A stretch of DNA of 40,000 nt from Rhodobacteraceae bacterium EL129 (GCA_900313005.1 ONZJ01000002.1:1-40000), one strand, 5' to 3'. Counted from the first letter of the stretch, positions 29,719-39,660 are shown. Notes: generated from the sequence alone by a model not told the origin. Numbers and translations are program-made.

Positions 29719-32337
29719 ATGGACTTTGAGAAGTTCACCGAGCGGTCGCGCGGCTTTATCCAGGCTGCACAGACGATCGCCATGCGGGAAAGCCATCAGA
29801 AACTGGCGCCCGAGCACATTCTTAAGGCATTGATGGACGATGATCAGGGGCTGGCCAGCAACCTGATTAAACGCGCGGGTGGCGATCCGAAACGGGTGGT
29901 TCAGGCGTTGGATCTGGCCGTGGGCAAAATCCCGCAGGTTTCCGGCGATGCCGGACAGGTCTACATGGACAGTAAGACAGGCAAAGTCCTGGCCGAGGCT
30001 GAAACCATGGCCAAGAAAGCCGGTGACAGCTTTGTTCCGGTTGAGCGCCTGCTGACTGCTTTGGCGGTCGTCAAAAGCCCTGCGCAGGAGGCGCTGTCTC
30101 AGGGCGGCGTGAACGCGCAATCGCTGAATGCTGCGATCACTGACATTCGCAAAGGGCGCACCGCCGACAGTGCCAGCGCCGAGGACAGCTATGAGGCGCT
30201 GGAAAAATATGCGCAGGATCTGACCAAGGCTGCCGAAGAGGGCAAGATTGATCCCATCATTGGTCGTGACGATGAAATCCGTCGCTCGATGCAGGTGCTG
30301 AGCCGCCGCACCAAGAACAACCCCGTTCTGATCGGTGAGCCGGGCGTGGGTAAAACCGCGATTGCCGAGGGGCTGGCCCTGCGCATCATTAACGGCGATG
30401 TTCCCGAAAGCCTGCAACGCAAACGCCTGTTGTCATTGGACATGGGCGCGCTGATTGCAGGTGCCAAATACCGTGGTGAGTTTGAAGAGCGCCTGAAAGC
30501 GGTTCTGAACGAAGTCACCGCTGCCGCGGGTGAAATCATCCTGTTCATCGACGAGATGCACACGCTTGTGGGGGCTGGCAAAGGTGACGGTGCGATGGAT
30601 GCCGCCAACCTGATTAAGCCCGCGCTCGCCCGTGGAGAACTGCATTGTGTGGGTGCCACAACTTTGGACGAATATCGCAAGCACGTGGAAAAAGACGCGG
30701 CCCTTGCCCGTCGGTTCCAGCCGATAGTGATCGAAGAACCCACGGTTGAGGATACCATCTCGATCCTGCGCGGGATCAAGGAAAAGTACGAGTTGCACCA
30801 CGGAGTGCGCATTTCGGACAGCGCCTTGGTCACGGCGGCCACGCTAAGCCATCGCTACATCACCGACCGGTTCCTGCCGGATAAGGCGATTGACTTGATG
30901 GACGAAGCCGCCAGCCGTCTGCGCATGGAAGTGGACAGCAAGCCCGAAGAACTGGACGCGCTGGACCGCGAGATCATGCAAAAGCAGATCGAAGCGGAGG
31001 CGTTGAAGAAAGAAGATGATGCCGCGTCCAAGGACCGTTTGGAGAAGCTGGAAAAAGAACTGTCAGACTTGCAGGAGAAATCCAGCGAGATGACAGCCCA
31101 GTGGCAATCCGGGCGGGACAAGTTGGCTAGCGCCCGTGATCTGAAAGAGCAGTTGGACAAAGCACGGATCGAGCTGGATCATGCCAAGCGTGAAGGTAAT
31201 TTGGCCAAGGCCGGAGAGCTGTCTTACGGCGTGATCCCCGGGCTTGAGAAACAGCTGGCCGAGGCTGAAACGACAGAAGACAGTGACGTGATGGTCGAAG
31301 AAGCTGTGCGTCCTGAGCAAATTGCGCAGGTCGTGGAACGCTGGACGGGTATTCCAACCGCCAAGATGCTGGAAGGCGAGCGTGAGAAGTTGCTGGGCAT
31401 GGAAGATGGCTTGCACAAGCGCGTCATCGGTCAGAATGCGGCTGTGAAAGCTGTATCCAATGCCGTGCGCCGTGCGCGTGCCGGGTTGAACGATGAAAAT
31501 CGGCCTCTGGGCTCGTTCCTCTTTCTTGGACCAACCGGCGTGGGTAAAACCGAGCTGACCAAGGCTGTGGCCGAGTTTCTCTTTGACGACGACAGCGCGA
31601 TGGTGCGCATTGATATGTCGGAGTTCATGGAGAAGCACAGCGTGTCGCGTCTGATCGGAGCGCCTCCGGGCTATGTGGGTTATGACGAAGGCGGTGTTCT
31701 GACTGAAGCTGTGCGTCGACGTCCTTATCAGGTGATCCTGTTTGACGAGGTCGAAAAGGCGCATCCTGAGGTGTTCAACGTGTTGTTGCAGGTGCTCGAT
31801 GACGGTGTGCTGACCGATGGTCAGGGCCGGACGGTGGATTTCAAGCAGACGTTGATCATTCTGACGTCGAACCTTGGGTCTCAGGCGCTGAGCCAACTGC
31901 CGGAAGGGTCAGATGCCAATGACGCCAAGCGCGATGTGATGGATGCGGTGCGGTCGCACTTCCGTCCGGAGTTCCTGAACCGTCTGGACGAGATCGTGAT
32001 CTTTGATCGTCTCATCCGCGAACAGATGGATGGGATTGTCGATATCCAAATGGCGCGTCTGCTGAAACGTCTGGCGTCGCGCAAGATCACCTTGCAGCTG
32101 GATGATGCCGCCCGCAAATGGCTGGCCGATGAAGGCTATGATCCTGTCTACGGGGCACGTCCTTTGAAGCGCGTGATCCAGAAGGCGCTGCAGGATCCAC
32201 TGGCCGAGGCGCTGCTGGCCGGGGAGGTGCTGGATGGTGCAACCGTGGCAGTCACTGTCGGGGCGGATGGTCTGATTATTGGAGATCGCGTTGGCACCAC
32301 CGATCAGCAGCCACCCGAGGACGCCGTGGTACACTAA
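29719..32337 (+). CDS. clpB: ATP-dependent disaggregase ClpB
   Basis: An 872-residue Hsp100 chaperone that works with DnaK to rescue aggregated proteins, cytosolic. The N-domain covers about 1-145. NBD1 has Walker A GEPGVGKT (K212), and the middle coiled-coil domain covers about 400-540. NBD2 has Walker A GPTGVGKT (K610) and the Walker [11 protein letters not shown] segment; the C-terminus ends in the [11 protein letters not shown] region. The ATG at 29719 follows AAGGAG with a 7-nt spacer and gives the normal [13 protein letters not shown] start. An RpoH-like promoter and a downstream hairpin frame it. Confidence 0.97.
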   Translation: MDFEKFTERSRGFIQAAQTIAMRESHQKLAPEHILKALMDDDQGLASNLIKRAGGDPKRVVQALDLAVGKIPQVSGDAGQVYMDSKTGKVLAEAETMAKKAGDSFVPVERLLTALAVVKSPAQEALSQGGVNAQSLNAAITDIRKGRTADSASAEDSYEALEKYAQDLTKAAEEGKIDPIIGRDDEIRRSMQVLSRRTKNNPVLIGEPGVGKTAIAEGLALRIINGDVPESLQRKRLLSLDMGALIAGAKYRGEFEERLKAVLNEVTAAAGEIILFIDEMHTLVGAGKGDGAMDAANLIKPALARGELHCVGATTLDEYRKHVEKDAALARRFQPIVIEEPTVEDTISILRGIKEKYELHHGVRISDSALVTAATLSHRYITDRFLPDKAIDLMDEAASRLRMEVDSKPEELDALDREIMQKQIEAEALKKEDDAASKDRLEKLEKELSDLQEKSSEMTAQWQSGRDKLASARDLKEQLDKARIELDHAKREGNLAKAGELSYGVIPGLEKQLAEAETTEDSDVMVEEAVRPEQIAQVVERWTGIPTAKMLEGEREKLLGMEDGLHKRVIGQNAAVKAVSNAVRRARAGLNDENRPLGSFLFLGPTGVGKTELTKAVAEFLFDDDSAMVRIDMSEFMEKHSVSRLIGAPPGYVGYDEGGVLTEAVRRRPYQVILFDEVEKAHPEVFNVLLQVLDDGVLTDGQGRTVDFKQTLIILTSNLGSQALSQLPEGSDANDAKRDVMDAVRSHFRPEFLNRLDEIVIFDRLIREQMDGIVDIQMARLLKRLASRKITLQLDDAARKWLADEGYDPVYGARPLKRVIQKALQDPLAEALLAGEVLDGATVAVTVGADGLIIGDRVGTTDQQPPEDAVVH

Positions 32338-32343
32338 GAGATT

Positions 32344-32379
32344 GAACACGCCCCGTGGCTTTTGTTGTGGGGCGTGTTC
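32344..32379 (+). terminator. hairpin after clpB
   Basis: GAACACGCCCC (32344-32354) pairs perfectly with GGGGCGTGTTC (32369-32379), 11 bp, with a 14-nt loop, 7 nt after the clpB stop. The flanks lack a clear T-tract. It is a probable terminator. Confidence 0.7.
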
Positions 32380-32557
32380 ACCCAGACCGGTTAACCGCCG
32401 CTCCTGCTTTTTTGTGGGATGTGTTTGGCAAATTCAAAGTGATTTCTAACGCCCGTGATGTTCGCGAGACCAGGGGCCTGAGGATGGCTGGAGGGTCGGC
32501 ATCCGTTGCCACTTTGTCCTTAATATAGAAACAATTTGCCCTATTATCAGTGCACTG

Positions 32558-32587
32558 TTGCGGTAGTATTCATCTCACGGCTATAAA
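32558..32587 (+). promoter_or_regulatory. candidate sigma-70-type promoter for the glycan cluster
   Basis: TTGCGG (32558-32563), an 18-nt spacer and TATAAA (32582-32587) lie about 75 nt before the ATG at 32661. The surrounding 32380-32660 gap is AT-richer than the genes around it and contains no supported gene; this is the only promoter-like element I see in it. Confidence 0.35.
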
Positions 32588-32660
32588 GAGACTGAGGGCA
32601 GCAGGCAGGCTTCTCCGCCGTGAAAACGGTGTTTCGGAAACAAAAACAAAAGTTTGAGTG

Positions 32661-34736
32661 ATGGCAGAGCAGGGCGACACCCCCGAAGACGGCCCGGCGG
32701 TCCCCCGCTGGTTAGAAGAAATACGTCCTGGCGGCGAAGGTTTGGGCTTTGTCGAAAAGAATTTGCGCCACTCGCTGATGTTCGTGAAGCGGCCTTCGAC
32801 ACGGCTGCTGGTCACCTTTGATAACCTGTCGAATGTCGGTGATGACAGTGTTGAGCGCGAGCCCTGGGCCTTCAAATTCGCGCAAGACAATGCGTTGTCT
32901 CATCTGGGAATCATGGCGCATGTCAGCGACTGGTATCGCGATGCGGACCTGATCAAACGGTTTGAGCGTCTGGTCGAAGACGGTTTCTTTGACAATTATG
33001 AACGCGTCGTCTTTGCGGGCGTGTCCATGGGCGGCTATGCGGCGATTGCTTATGGATCTCTGGTGCCGGGTGCTCATGTCATTTCGATAAATCCCCAAAG
33101 CACACTGAACCCGGAACTCGTACCGTGGGAAACACGGTATGAAAAAGGGCAGCGGCAGGACTGGACTTTGCCTCTGGCAGATGCGTCCGAACTGACGTCA
33201 AAGCTCGAGCGCGTTAATATTTTCTATGATCCTTATCATGAGTTGGACCAGCAGCATCTGGATCGCTTTAGCGGCGACAATATCCGTATTTTCAAATGCT
33301 GGTTCTCGGCTCATAAAACGGCTGTTTTCCTGCGCAAGATTGATGCTCTGAAACCTGTGATGCAGCATTGCATCTTTGACGAGCTGACGGATCCGATTTT
33401 CTACAAACTCTACCGCGAGCGGCGAGACTTGCCTTGGTACCGTGGTGCTGTGTCTAGCTACTTCACTGAAAAGGGGCGCGAGGACACGGCGGAGCGGTTC
33501 GATGAGTTCTTTCGAGCGCGATTGCGAAAGATCAATAAGACTAAAGTCGCCAAAGCAGCCAAAGCTAAAGAACTGACACCCACAGAGGTCGCATTTGAAG
33601 CTGCGAGGAAAGCGGCCGAAAAGGCGGGCAAGCCTTTCATGCCGGGCAAGGTCGCGCGGTCTTTGAAAGAAAAGCCCGAGCACAATTGCAAGATCATCCC
33701 CCCGGAAGGCGCGGGTGGAAAAGCGCCTGCCAAGATCAAGTCCGAGGACATGGGCAGCCGTGTGATCGTCACCACGATGAAAAACGAAGGCCCCTTCATG
33801 CTGGAGTGGATCGCCTACAACCGGGTGATCGGGTTCACCAATTTTTTGATCTACACCAACGACTGTGACGATGGCACCGACAAGATTGCCATCCGTCTGG
33901 AAGAGTTGGGGATGGCGCAGCACCGCAACAACAAGTTTCACAAGGGAGGTAGCCCCCAGCGCGTGGCGTTGCGCGCATCTTTGAAAGAGCCCTTGTTCCA
34001 GAACGCCGATTGGCTGATCTGCGCTGATTGTGATGAATTCCTGAACATTCGCGTCGGCAAAGGGCGGTTGGATGATCTCTTTGCGGCCGTGGGTGATGCG
34101 GATGCGATTTCGCTGTGTTGGAAATTGTTCGGAAACAGCGGGCACGTTGAATACACCGAAGATCCGATCATCGAACGGTTTGATCGCTGTACGGAAGAGC
34201 TGACGTTCCCGCATTTCCGCGCGTTGGGCATGAAGACTCTCGTGCGCAAAAATGAAAAATTGCAACGCCTGCGCATTCACCGTCCCGGCTTCCATCTGGA
34301 CCGTGGCGATATCAAGTGGGTGGATGCGGGTGGCAAACCGATGCCGGATCAGTATCTTGATGGCGGCTGGAAGGCGTACAAGGGGTTCAATCATGATTAT
34401 GCGCGCCTGCATCACTATGCGGTGCGCTCGGTTGAGAGCTTTCTGGTCAAACGCGACCGGGGTCGCACCAACCATGTGAATGATGATCAGGGCGTCGATT
34501 ACTGGTCGACAATGAATTACAACATGGCGCAGGATACGACCATTCACCGCCACCTGCCCGCCATGAAAAAAGAGATGGCCAACCTGTTGAAGGATCCGGA
34601 GCTGGCGAAGTTGCACCGGACGGCTTGCGATTGGCACAGAGGGCGGATCGAGGATCTTCTGGGCCGCGACGGCTGGCCTGATTTCCGCGACCAGATCACC
34701 GAGATCAACAAAGTTCCCGAGCTGGAAGAGAACTGA
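32661..34736 (+). CDS. fusion of an alpha/beta-hydrolase (esterase-like) domain and a family-2-like glycosyltransferase
   Basis: A 691-residue protein. The N-terminal half (about residues 40-260) has a serine-hydrolase nucleophile elbow GVSMGG with S122, and a candidate His in SAHKTAVF. A Lys/Ala-rich linker spans about 285-365. The C-terminal glycosyltransferase domain starts near residue 368 (VIVTTMKNEGPFMLEWIAYNRVIG), with a DCDEF metal-binding DxD at 456-458 and a family-2-type (Glyco_tranf_2_4) layout; it ends in a His/Asp-rich segment. A GTG precedes the ATG in frame; the ATG is the better start, though the Shine-Dalgarno is weak. Cytosolic, with no signal. A role in trimming and extending an acylated surface glycan is inferred from the fusion and from the neighbours. 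Confidence 0.85.
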   Translation: MAEQGDTPEDGPAVPRWLEEIRPGGEGLGFVEKNLRHSLMFVKRPSTRLLVTFDNLSNVGDDSVEREPWAFKFAQDNALSHLGIMAHVSDWYRDADLIKRFERLVEDGFFDNYERVVFAGVSMGGYAAIAYGSLVPGAHVISINPQSTLNPELVPWETRYEKGQRQDWTLPLADASELTSKLERVNIFYDPYHELDQQHLDRFSGDNIRIFKCWFSAHKTAVFLRKIDALKPVMQHCIFDELTDPIFYKLYRERRDLPWYRGAVSSYFTEKGREDTAERFDEFFRARLRKINKTKVAKAAKAKELTPTEVAFEAARKAAEKAGKPFMPGKVARSLKEKPEHNCKIIPPEGAGGKAPAKIKSEDMGSRVIVTTMKNEGPFMLEWIAYNRVIGFTNFLIYTNDCDDGTDKIAIRLEELGMAQHRNNKFHKGGSPQRVALRASLKEPLFQNADWLICADCDEFLNIRVGKGRLDDLFAAVGDADAISLCWKLFGNSGHVEYTEDPIIERFDRCTEELTFPHFRALGMKTLVRKNEKLQRLRIHRPGFHLDRGDIKWVDAGGKPMPDQYLDGGWKAYKGFNHDYARLHHYAVRSVESFLVKRDRGRTNHVNDDQGVDYWSTMNYNMAQDTTIHRHLPAMKKEMANLLKDPELAKLHRTACDWHRGRIEDLLGRDGWPDFRDQITEINKVPELEEN

Positions 34737-34742
34737 ACCGGC

Positions 34743-35681
34743 ATGGCGAAGGATGAGCCTTATGTCGTCGTCCATGGCGGCGTGCATAAAACCGCGTCCA
34801 GTGCTGTACAGGCGGTTCTGAAACGCAATCAGGGCAAGCTTTTGAAACATGGCGTGCGGTATATCCATCACCGCAAGGCGCGGCTGGATTATACCAACCC
34901 GGTTCAGTTGAATGGCTATCTGCGTCTGGGGCTCGATTTTAAACCCAACATCACTGACAAAGACCTGGAAAAGCTGGTGCGTCAATTCTGGAAGAAGGTC
35001 GAGGCCGAACCGGGTGAACGGGTGATCCTGTCGGATGAAAACATGCCTGGCCATAGTGGGCATTGCGTGCGGCGTGGGCGGCTCTATTGGCGGCGTACCA
35101 CGCTGATCCCGGCCTTTGCCGACAACATCCCATATCCTGTGCGCGAGGTGCATCTGGCCCTGCGCAACTATGCGGATTTCTTTGCCTCGGCCTATGTGGA
35201 GTTCCTGCGTTCGGCCACCGGTGCGCGGTTGTTTCCCGAAAACCAGATGAAGCGCAATGTGCTGTCCGAGATGGAAAGCTGGACTAAATTTGTTGAGGAG
35301 GTGCAGGAGGCGTTTCCTCAGGCCAAGGTGTTCATCTGGCGGTTTGAGGATTTTAAGCCGCTGTTCCCGAAGATTGTCGAAAGCATCTCAGGCAATGTCG
35401 TGGCGCATGCGGATATGGCCGTGCCCAAGCGCAAACGCGGTCGGCCGTCAGCGTCGCATCAGGCGATCAAGGTTATGCTGGAAGAGATCGAGCGCTTTGG
35501 CGGTGATCATGCCCTGGCGCGGCGTGTGGAAATTCAGGATGAGTACCCGCGCGGTCCGGAGTATCCCGCTTACGATCCTTGGACCCGGGCGGAGCGGGGC
35601 CACCTGACGCGAATGTATGATCAAGATGTTGCTGAAATACGACGCAGGCTTGGCGTCACGTTTCTGGAGCCGGACACATGA
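34743..35681 (+). CDS. sulfotransferase-like P-loop protein
   Basis: A 312-residue protein with an N-terminal P-loop-like HGGVHKTASSAVQ (residues 11-23), close to the H-x-G-x-x-K-T-G/A-[ST]-S-x-Q phosphosulfate-binding loop of carbohydrate sulfotransferases. EVHLALRNYADFFASAYVEFLR (about residues 135-158) resembles the second, 3'-phosphate-binding region with its conserved Arg and Ser. It probably uses PAPS to sulfate a sugar, but the substrate is unknown and the family call rests on these motifs. The C-terminal third is Arg/Lys-rich (PKRKRGRP). It starts 6 nt after the fusion gene, so the two form an operon. Confidence 0.72.
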   Translation: MAKDEPYVVVHGGVHKTASSAVQAVLKRNQGKLLKHGVRYIHHRKARLDYTNPVQLNGYLRLGLDFKPNITDKDLEKLVRQFWKKVEAEPGERVILSDENMPGHSGHCVRRGRLYWRRTTLIPAFADNIPYPVREVHLALRNYADFFASAYVEFLRSATGARLFPENQMKRNVLSEMESWTKFVEEVQEAFPQAKVFIWRFEDFKPLFPKIVESISGNVVAHADMAVPKRKRGRPSASHQAIKVMLEEIERFGGDHALARRVEIQDEYPRGPEYPAYDPWTRAERGHLTRMYDQDVAEIRRRLGVTFLEPDT

Positions 35682-35797
35682 AGCGCCAAGATTGCCATGT
35701 GACAGGCTTCCAGCTAGGGTTTTGTCAAAATAAGCGCGCAAAGCGCAGTTTGAGGCAAAAAGAGCCGCGACATTGCGGCCGGGTGGAGCAATGACGA

Positions 35798-36658
35798 ATG
35801 AGTAAACCCTATCACATAGCAATGTTGTGGGTCGAAGGCCCGTTGAGTTATGTCGAGCAGCTGTGTGTGCAAAGCTTTCTGGACAATGGTCACGATGTGA
35901 CCATGTATCACTACGGTGACGTGCCAAATGTTCCCAAAGGGGCGACGATGGCACATGGCAGCGCCATTCTGGATATCAATAGCTTTATTGCCCACGGCAA
36001 GACTGGCAGCATGGCACTCTTTTCGGATGTGTTTCGCTATCACTTGCTGACCAAACTCGATCGTACGATCTGGGCGGACACCGATGCCTACTGTGTTAAA
36101 CCGTTTGTTTCGGACACCGGGCACTTCTTTGGTTGGGAAAGCGATCACCATATTAACGGTGGTGTTTTGGGTTTTCCTCAGGATAGCGAAGCGCTGGCCG
36201 GGTTGCTGGAAATGACCGAAGACGAATATGGCATTCCTTTCTGGTACGGCGGGCGCGTCCGAGAAAAGATCGTTGCGCGCGCCGAGGCGGGATCACCCAC
36301 ACATGTCAGTAAACTACCATGGGGGGTTTGGGGTCCTCATGCGGTGACGGCCTATCTGCAAAAGACAGGCGAAGACAAATATGCCTTTCCCAAAGAAGTG
36401 CTTTATCCGGTGCCCTACGCACACCGGCGTCTGATCGTGAATGGCAGACGTCGCCGTTCAGCGGAAAACTTCGTGACCGATAAAACGATGTCCATTCACC
36501 TTTATGGGCGGCGGATGCGGGCCTTTCTGGCCAGCCGTCCTGAAGGACTGCCAGATGAAGGTGGGATGTTTGAGGCGCTTTTGGCCAAACACAAGATTGA
36601 TCCGCGGCAAGCACCCATTCCAGCAAAGAAACCCGTCGCTGCAGAAGCAGAGATCTAA
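35798..36658 (+). CDS. GT32-like glycosyltransferase
   Basis: A 286-residue protein with the DxD-type motif WADTDAYC (D94, D96) preceded by SDVFRYHLL, as in GT32 (Gly_transf_sug) enzymes that use nucleotide sugars with a divalent metal. HHINGGVLGFP (about residues 118-128) is another conserved block, and a C-terminal SIHLYGRRMRAFL follows. Cytosolic, no membrane helix. It follows the sulfotransferase-like gene after a 116-bp gap; GGTGGAG lies about 10 nt upstream. It probably adds a sugar to the same surface polymer; that is inferred. Confidence 0.8.
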   Translation: MSKPYHIAMLWVEGPLSYVEQLCVQSFLDNGHDVTMYHYGDVPNVPKGATMAHGSAILDINSFIAHGKTGSMALFSDVFRYHLLTKLDRTIWADTDAYCVKPFVSDTGHFFGWESDHHINGGVLGFPQDSEALAGLLEMTEDEYGIPFWYGGRVREKIVARAEAGSPTHVSKLPWGVWGPHAVTAYLQKTGEDKYAFPKEVLYPVPYAHRRLIVNGRRRRSAENFVTDKTMSIHLYGRRMRAFLASRPEGLPDEGGMFEALLAKHKIDPRQAPIPAKKPVAAEAEI

Positions 36659-36676
36659 GAGGGTAGAGCAACAAAG

Positions 36677-37372
36677 ATGAACATGATGGCAAACAAATCT
36701 GAAAACCTGACCGACCTGGCAGACCGTTTTGGTTCGGACAAGGGTTCGACCAAGCACCGCTATACTGAGCTCTATCACATGCTCTTTAACCCTTACCGCC
36801 AACGCAAGGTGAGCTTTCTTGAAATGGGGCTGCTGATTGGCGGGCCGGAACATGGCATCGACAAGGATCGCGAAACCGGAGATTGCCCCTCTATCCGTAT
36901 GTGGCTGGAGTATTTCCCCAAGGCCCATATTCATGGTCTCGACGTGTCGGATTTCTCGTGGTTCAAGCACGACCGTTTTACGTTTCACCGCTGCGACATG
37001 GATGACCGCAGCGCGATTGTGGATGCGATGGAGAACATGACCCCGCAGCCTGATATCGTGCTGGACGATGCCAGCCACGCCAGCCACCATCAGCAAAACG
37101 CGTTTCTGGAGATTTTCCCGCGTCTGCCATCGGGCGGACTCTATGTGATTGAGGATCTGCGCTGGCAACCCAAGACCTATGAGCAGAAGGGCATCACCAA
37201 AACCGCAGCCCTGTTCCGCAGTTTTCTGAACGATCGCAAGTTCAGCCACTCGGACCCAGACATTGAGGCGCAGTTCAACGCGCTCTTGCCAGAGATTTCG
37301 GGCTGTATCGTAGAACCTGTGCGCTACCAAAAAGCCCGCAAAGATCAGGTGGCTGTGATTCACAAGCGCTAA
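36677..37372 (+). CDS. class I SAM-dependent methyltransferase
   Basis: A 231-residue protein that begins LTDLADRFGSDKGSTKHRYTELY, a pattern of sugar- and macrolide-type O-methyltransferases. The SAM motif is VSFLEMGLLIGGPEHG (residues about 38-55), followed by IHGLDVSDF (acidic motif II, D) and DIVLDDASHASHHQQNAF, where the aspartates and histidines resemble the metal-dependent sugar O-methyltransferases. It would methylate a sugar or polymer-linked group; the target is not known. 18 nt after the GT32-like gene, so the same transcript. Confidence 0.85.
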   Translation: MNMMANKSENLTDLADRFGSDKGSTKHRYTELYHMLFNPYRQRKVSFLEMGLLIGGPEHGIDKDRETGDCPSIRMWLEYFPKAHIHGLDVSDFSWFKHDRFTFHRCDMDDRSAIVDAMENMTPQPDIVLDDASHASHHQQNAFLEIFPRLPSGGLYVIEDLRWQPKTYEQKGITKTAALFRSFLNDRKFSHSDPDIEAQFNALLPEISGCIVEPVRYQKARKDQVAVIHKR

Positions 37373-37490
37373 TCACCCTACAGATCATATGTCGTTGTGC
37401 GCGGGTCGGTGCGCGCCGATATTGATGCTTGTGATGCAACGGACGACCAGACCATAGTAACCACAAACGTCGATCCTGAGGGAGAGTGTG

Positions 37491-38990
37491 ATGGGTTTTG
37501 TGATGACGGTTCTTCAGGGCATGGCAGTGCTGTTTGTCACGGCCTTGGGGGTTCTGGTTCTGGCGGCCTTGGTCATGTTCGTTTTGGACAAGACCCAAAC
37601 CGGCGATGCGATCCGGCGCAATTATCCGGTGATCGGGCGGTTCCGGCATATCTTTTCAACTTTGGGCGAATTTTTTCGGCAGTACTTCTTTGCTATGGAT
37701 CGCGAGGAAATGCCGTTTAACCGGGCCCAGCGGGAATGGGTGAAACACGCGGCAGTCGGGGGCAGCAATACGGTGGCTTTTGGGTCAACACGCAGCCTGA
37801 CGGTGCCGGGCACGCCGATCTTTGTGCCGGCAGCATTCCCGCCTTTGGACGATCAGTTTGCCTCGACCGAGCCAATGCAGATCGGACCCACGGCAACCAC
37901 GCCTTATATCGCCAAGTCGATCTTCAATGTGTCTGGCATGAGCTTTGGGGCCATCTCCAGACCTGCTGTTGAGGCGCTAAGCCGCGGCGCTGTCAAGGCG
38001 GGGATCTGGCTGAACACAGGCGAGGGGGGCGTGTCGCCCTATCATCTGTCTGGCGGGTGCGATGTGGTGTTCCAGATTGGCACGGCCAAATACGGTGTCC
38101 GGGATGAAGACGGTGCCCTGAGCGAGGCCAAGCTGAAAGAGGTTGCGGCACACCCTAATGTCCGGATGTTCGAGCTGAAGCTGGCGCAAGGTGCGAAACC
38201 CGGCAAAGGAGGTATTCTGCCCGGCCAAAAGGTCACCGCCGAGATTGCTGCGATCAGAGGTATTCGCGAAGGCCAGGACAGCATTTCGCCGAACCGCCAT
38301 GTTGAGGCTGCGGATTTTGCCGCCCTCTTGGACATGATCACACACATCCGAGAGGTGACTGGCAAGCCTGTGGGCATCAAAACGGTCATAGGGTCTTCAG
38401 ACGGGTGGGAGCCTTTCTTTGAGCTGATCGCAACACGTGGCGCAGACAGCGCCCCGGACTTTATCACTGTGGATGGCGGCGAAGGGGGAACGGGAGCTGC
38501 CCCGATGCCCTTGATGGACCTGGTCGGATTGCCCATTCGGGATGCTTTGCCTGCGATGGTGGATTTGCGTGACCGGCATGGGCTGAAAGATCGCATTCGC
38601 ATCATTGCCAGCGGCAAGCTGGTCAATCCCGGCGATGTGGCCTGGGCCGTCTGTGCAGGGGCTGACTTTGTAACCTCGGCACGTGGGTTCATGTTCAGCC
38701 TTGGCTGCATTCAGGCGCTCAAGTGTAACAAGAACACATGCCCTACCGGTATCACGACCCATGACGCACGCCTGCAGGAAGGTCTGGTCGTTGAAGACAA
38801 ATACGCCCGTGTCGCGCAATACGCCAAATCGGTGATCAAGGAATTGGAGACCATTGCACATTCCGTCGGGGTGGCGGAGCCGCGCCAGATGCGCCGACGG
38901 CACGTACGGATCGTGCAGGCCGATGGCACCTCGATCCCGCTGAACCGCATGCGCCCCAGCGTGCCGCCGCACGTCGCTCAGAAGGATTAG
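37491..38990 (+). CDS. membrane-anchored FMN-binding glutamate-synthase-family protein
   Basis: A 499-residue protein with an N-terminal hydrophobic helix (residues about 5-32) joined to a glutamate-synthase-type FMN barrel. Conserved segments are SGMSFGAISRPAVEALSRGA (FMN loop), NTGEGGVSPYH, LKLAQGAKPGKGG, SPNRH, VDGGEGGTGAAP, and the CNKNTCPTGI motif for a [3Fe-4S] cluster. It lacks the glutaminase domain, so it resembles stand-alone GltB-like FMN proteins whose substrate is uncertain. GAGGGAG lies 6 nt before the ATG; a GTG just before it is in frame. The HAD gene follows with a 4-nt gap. Confidence 0.88.
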   Translation: MGFVMTVLQGMAVLFVTALGVLVLAALVMFVLDKTQTGDAIRRNYPVIGRFRHIFSTLGEFFRQYFFAMDREEMPFNRAQREWVKHAAVGGSNTVAFGSTRSLTVPGTPIFVPAAFPPLDDQFASTEPMQIGPTATTPYIAKSIFNVSGMSFGAISRPAVEALSRGAVKAGIWLNTGEGGVSPYHLSGGCDVVFQIGTAKYGVRDEDGALSEAKLKEVAAHPNVRMFELKLAQGAKPGKGGILPGQKVTAEIAAIRGIREGQDSISPNRHVEAADFAALLDMITHIREVTGKPVGIKTVIGSSDGWEPFFELIATRGADSAPDFITVDGGEGGTGAAPMPLMDLVGLPIRDALPAMVDLRDRHGLKDRIRIIASGKLVNPGDVAWAVCAGADFVTSARGFMFSLGCIQALKCNKNTCPTGITTHDARLQEGLVVEDKYARVAQYAKSVIKELETIAHSVGVAEPRQMRRRHVRIVQADGTSIPLNRMRPSVPPHVAQKD

Positions 38991-38994
38991 TCCC

Positions 38995-39660
38995 ATGTCG
39001 ATGACAGAAAATTCCACTCCGCTGGCCGCAGTGTTGTTCGATTGCGATGGTGTGCTGGTAGACAGCGAAGTGTTGACCAACGCGCTGTTGCGCGATGACT
39101 TGGCTAGCTTTGGCCTGGACCTGACCCTTGAGCAGACGATGGAGCAATTTGTCGGCAGCACCATGTGGGGCGTCGCGGAAAAGGCGGTTGAGATGGGTGC
39201 CAAGTTGCCGGATGACTGGATCGCAACTTTCTACGCCAAGATGTACGAGGTCATGGCTGAAAAGGTTGAGGCTGTGCCCGGGGCAGCTGAATTGTTGGAT
39301 CGCTTGACTGAGGTCGGTATCCGTGTGGCCGTTGGTTCAAACGGACCCTTGTCCAAGATGGATATTACCCTGAACAAAACGGACCTGATGAACCGGGTGT
39401 CTCCACATGTCTATTCGTCTCAGGATCTGCCCAATCCCAAACCCGCGCCGGATGTCTATTTACATGCCGCTGAACAGTTGGGTGTGGCACCCGACGCTTG
39501 CATCGTTGTCGAAGACAGCACCTCGGGAGCCAAGGCTGCGGAGGCGGCGGGCATGCGCTGCATCGGGTTCGCGGCAGAGGGGCAGGCGGCTGAACTGGCC
39601 CCGTATTGCATATTCACGGTCCATTCGATGCAAGAGCTGGCCGAACGTCTGGGTCTCTAA
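38995..39660 (+). CDS. HAD-superfamily phosphatase
   Basis: A 221-residue HAD hydrolase of the phosphoglycolate phosphatase/beta-phosphoglucomutase subfamily. The nucleophile motif DCDGVLVDSE has D16 and D18, motif II is VAVGSNGP, and motifs III/IV are the PKPAPDVY lysine and VVEDSTSGAKAA. The helical cap follows residue 20. The substrate, a phosphorylated sugar or glycolate, is not known. It is only 4 nt after the FMN protein with AAGGA upstream, so the two are likely coexpressed. Confidence 0.9.
   Translation: MSMTENSTPLAAVLFDCDGVLVDSEVLTNALLRDDLASFGLDLTLEQTMEQFVGSTMWGVAEKAVEMGAKLPDDWIATFYAKMYEVMAEKVEAVPGAAELLDRLTEVGIRVAVGSNGPLSKMDITLNKTDLMNRVSPHVYSSQDLPNPKPAPDVYLHAAEQLGVAPDACIVVEDSTSGAKAAEAAGMRCIGFAAEGQAAELAPYCIFTVHSMQELAERLGL

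Noticed and set aside
33198..35153. 651-codon open frame on the minus strand opposite the glycosyltransferase fusion and the sulfotransferase-like gene
   Set aside because: Antisense to two genes with clear protein motifs; long antisense frames are common at this codon bias. No domain is visible in the translation.
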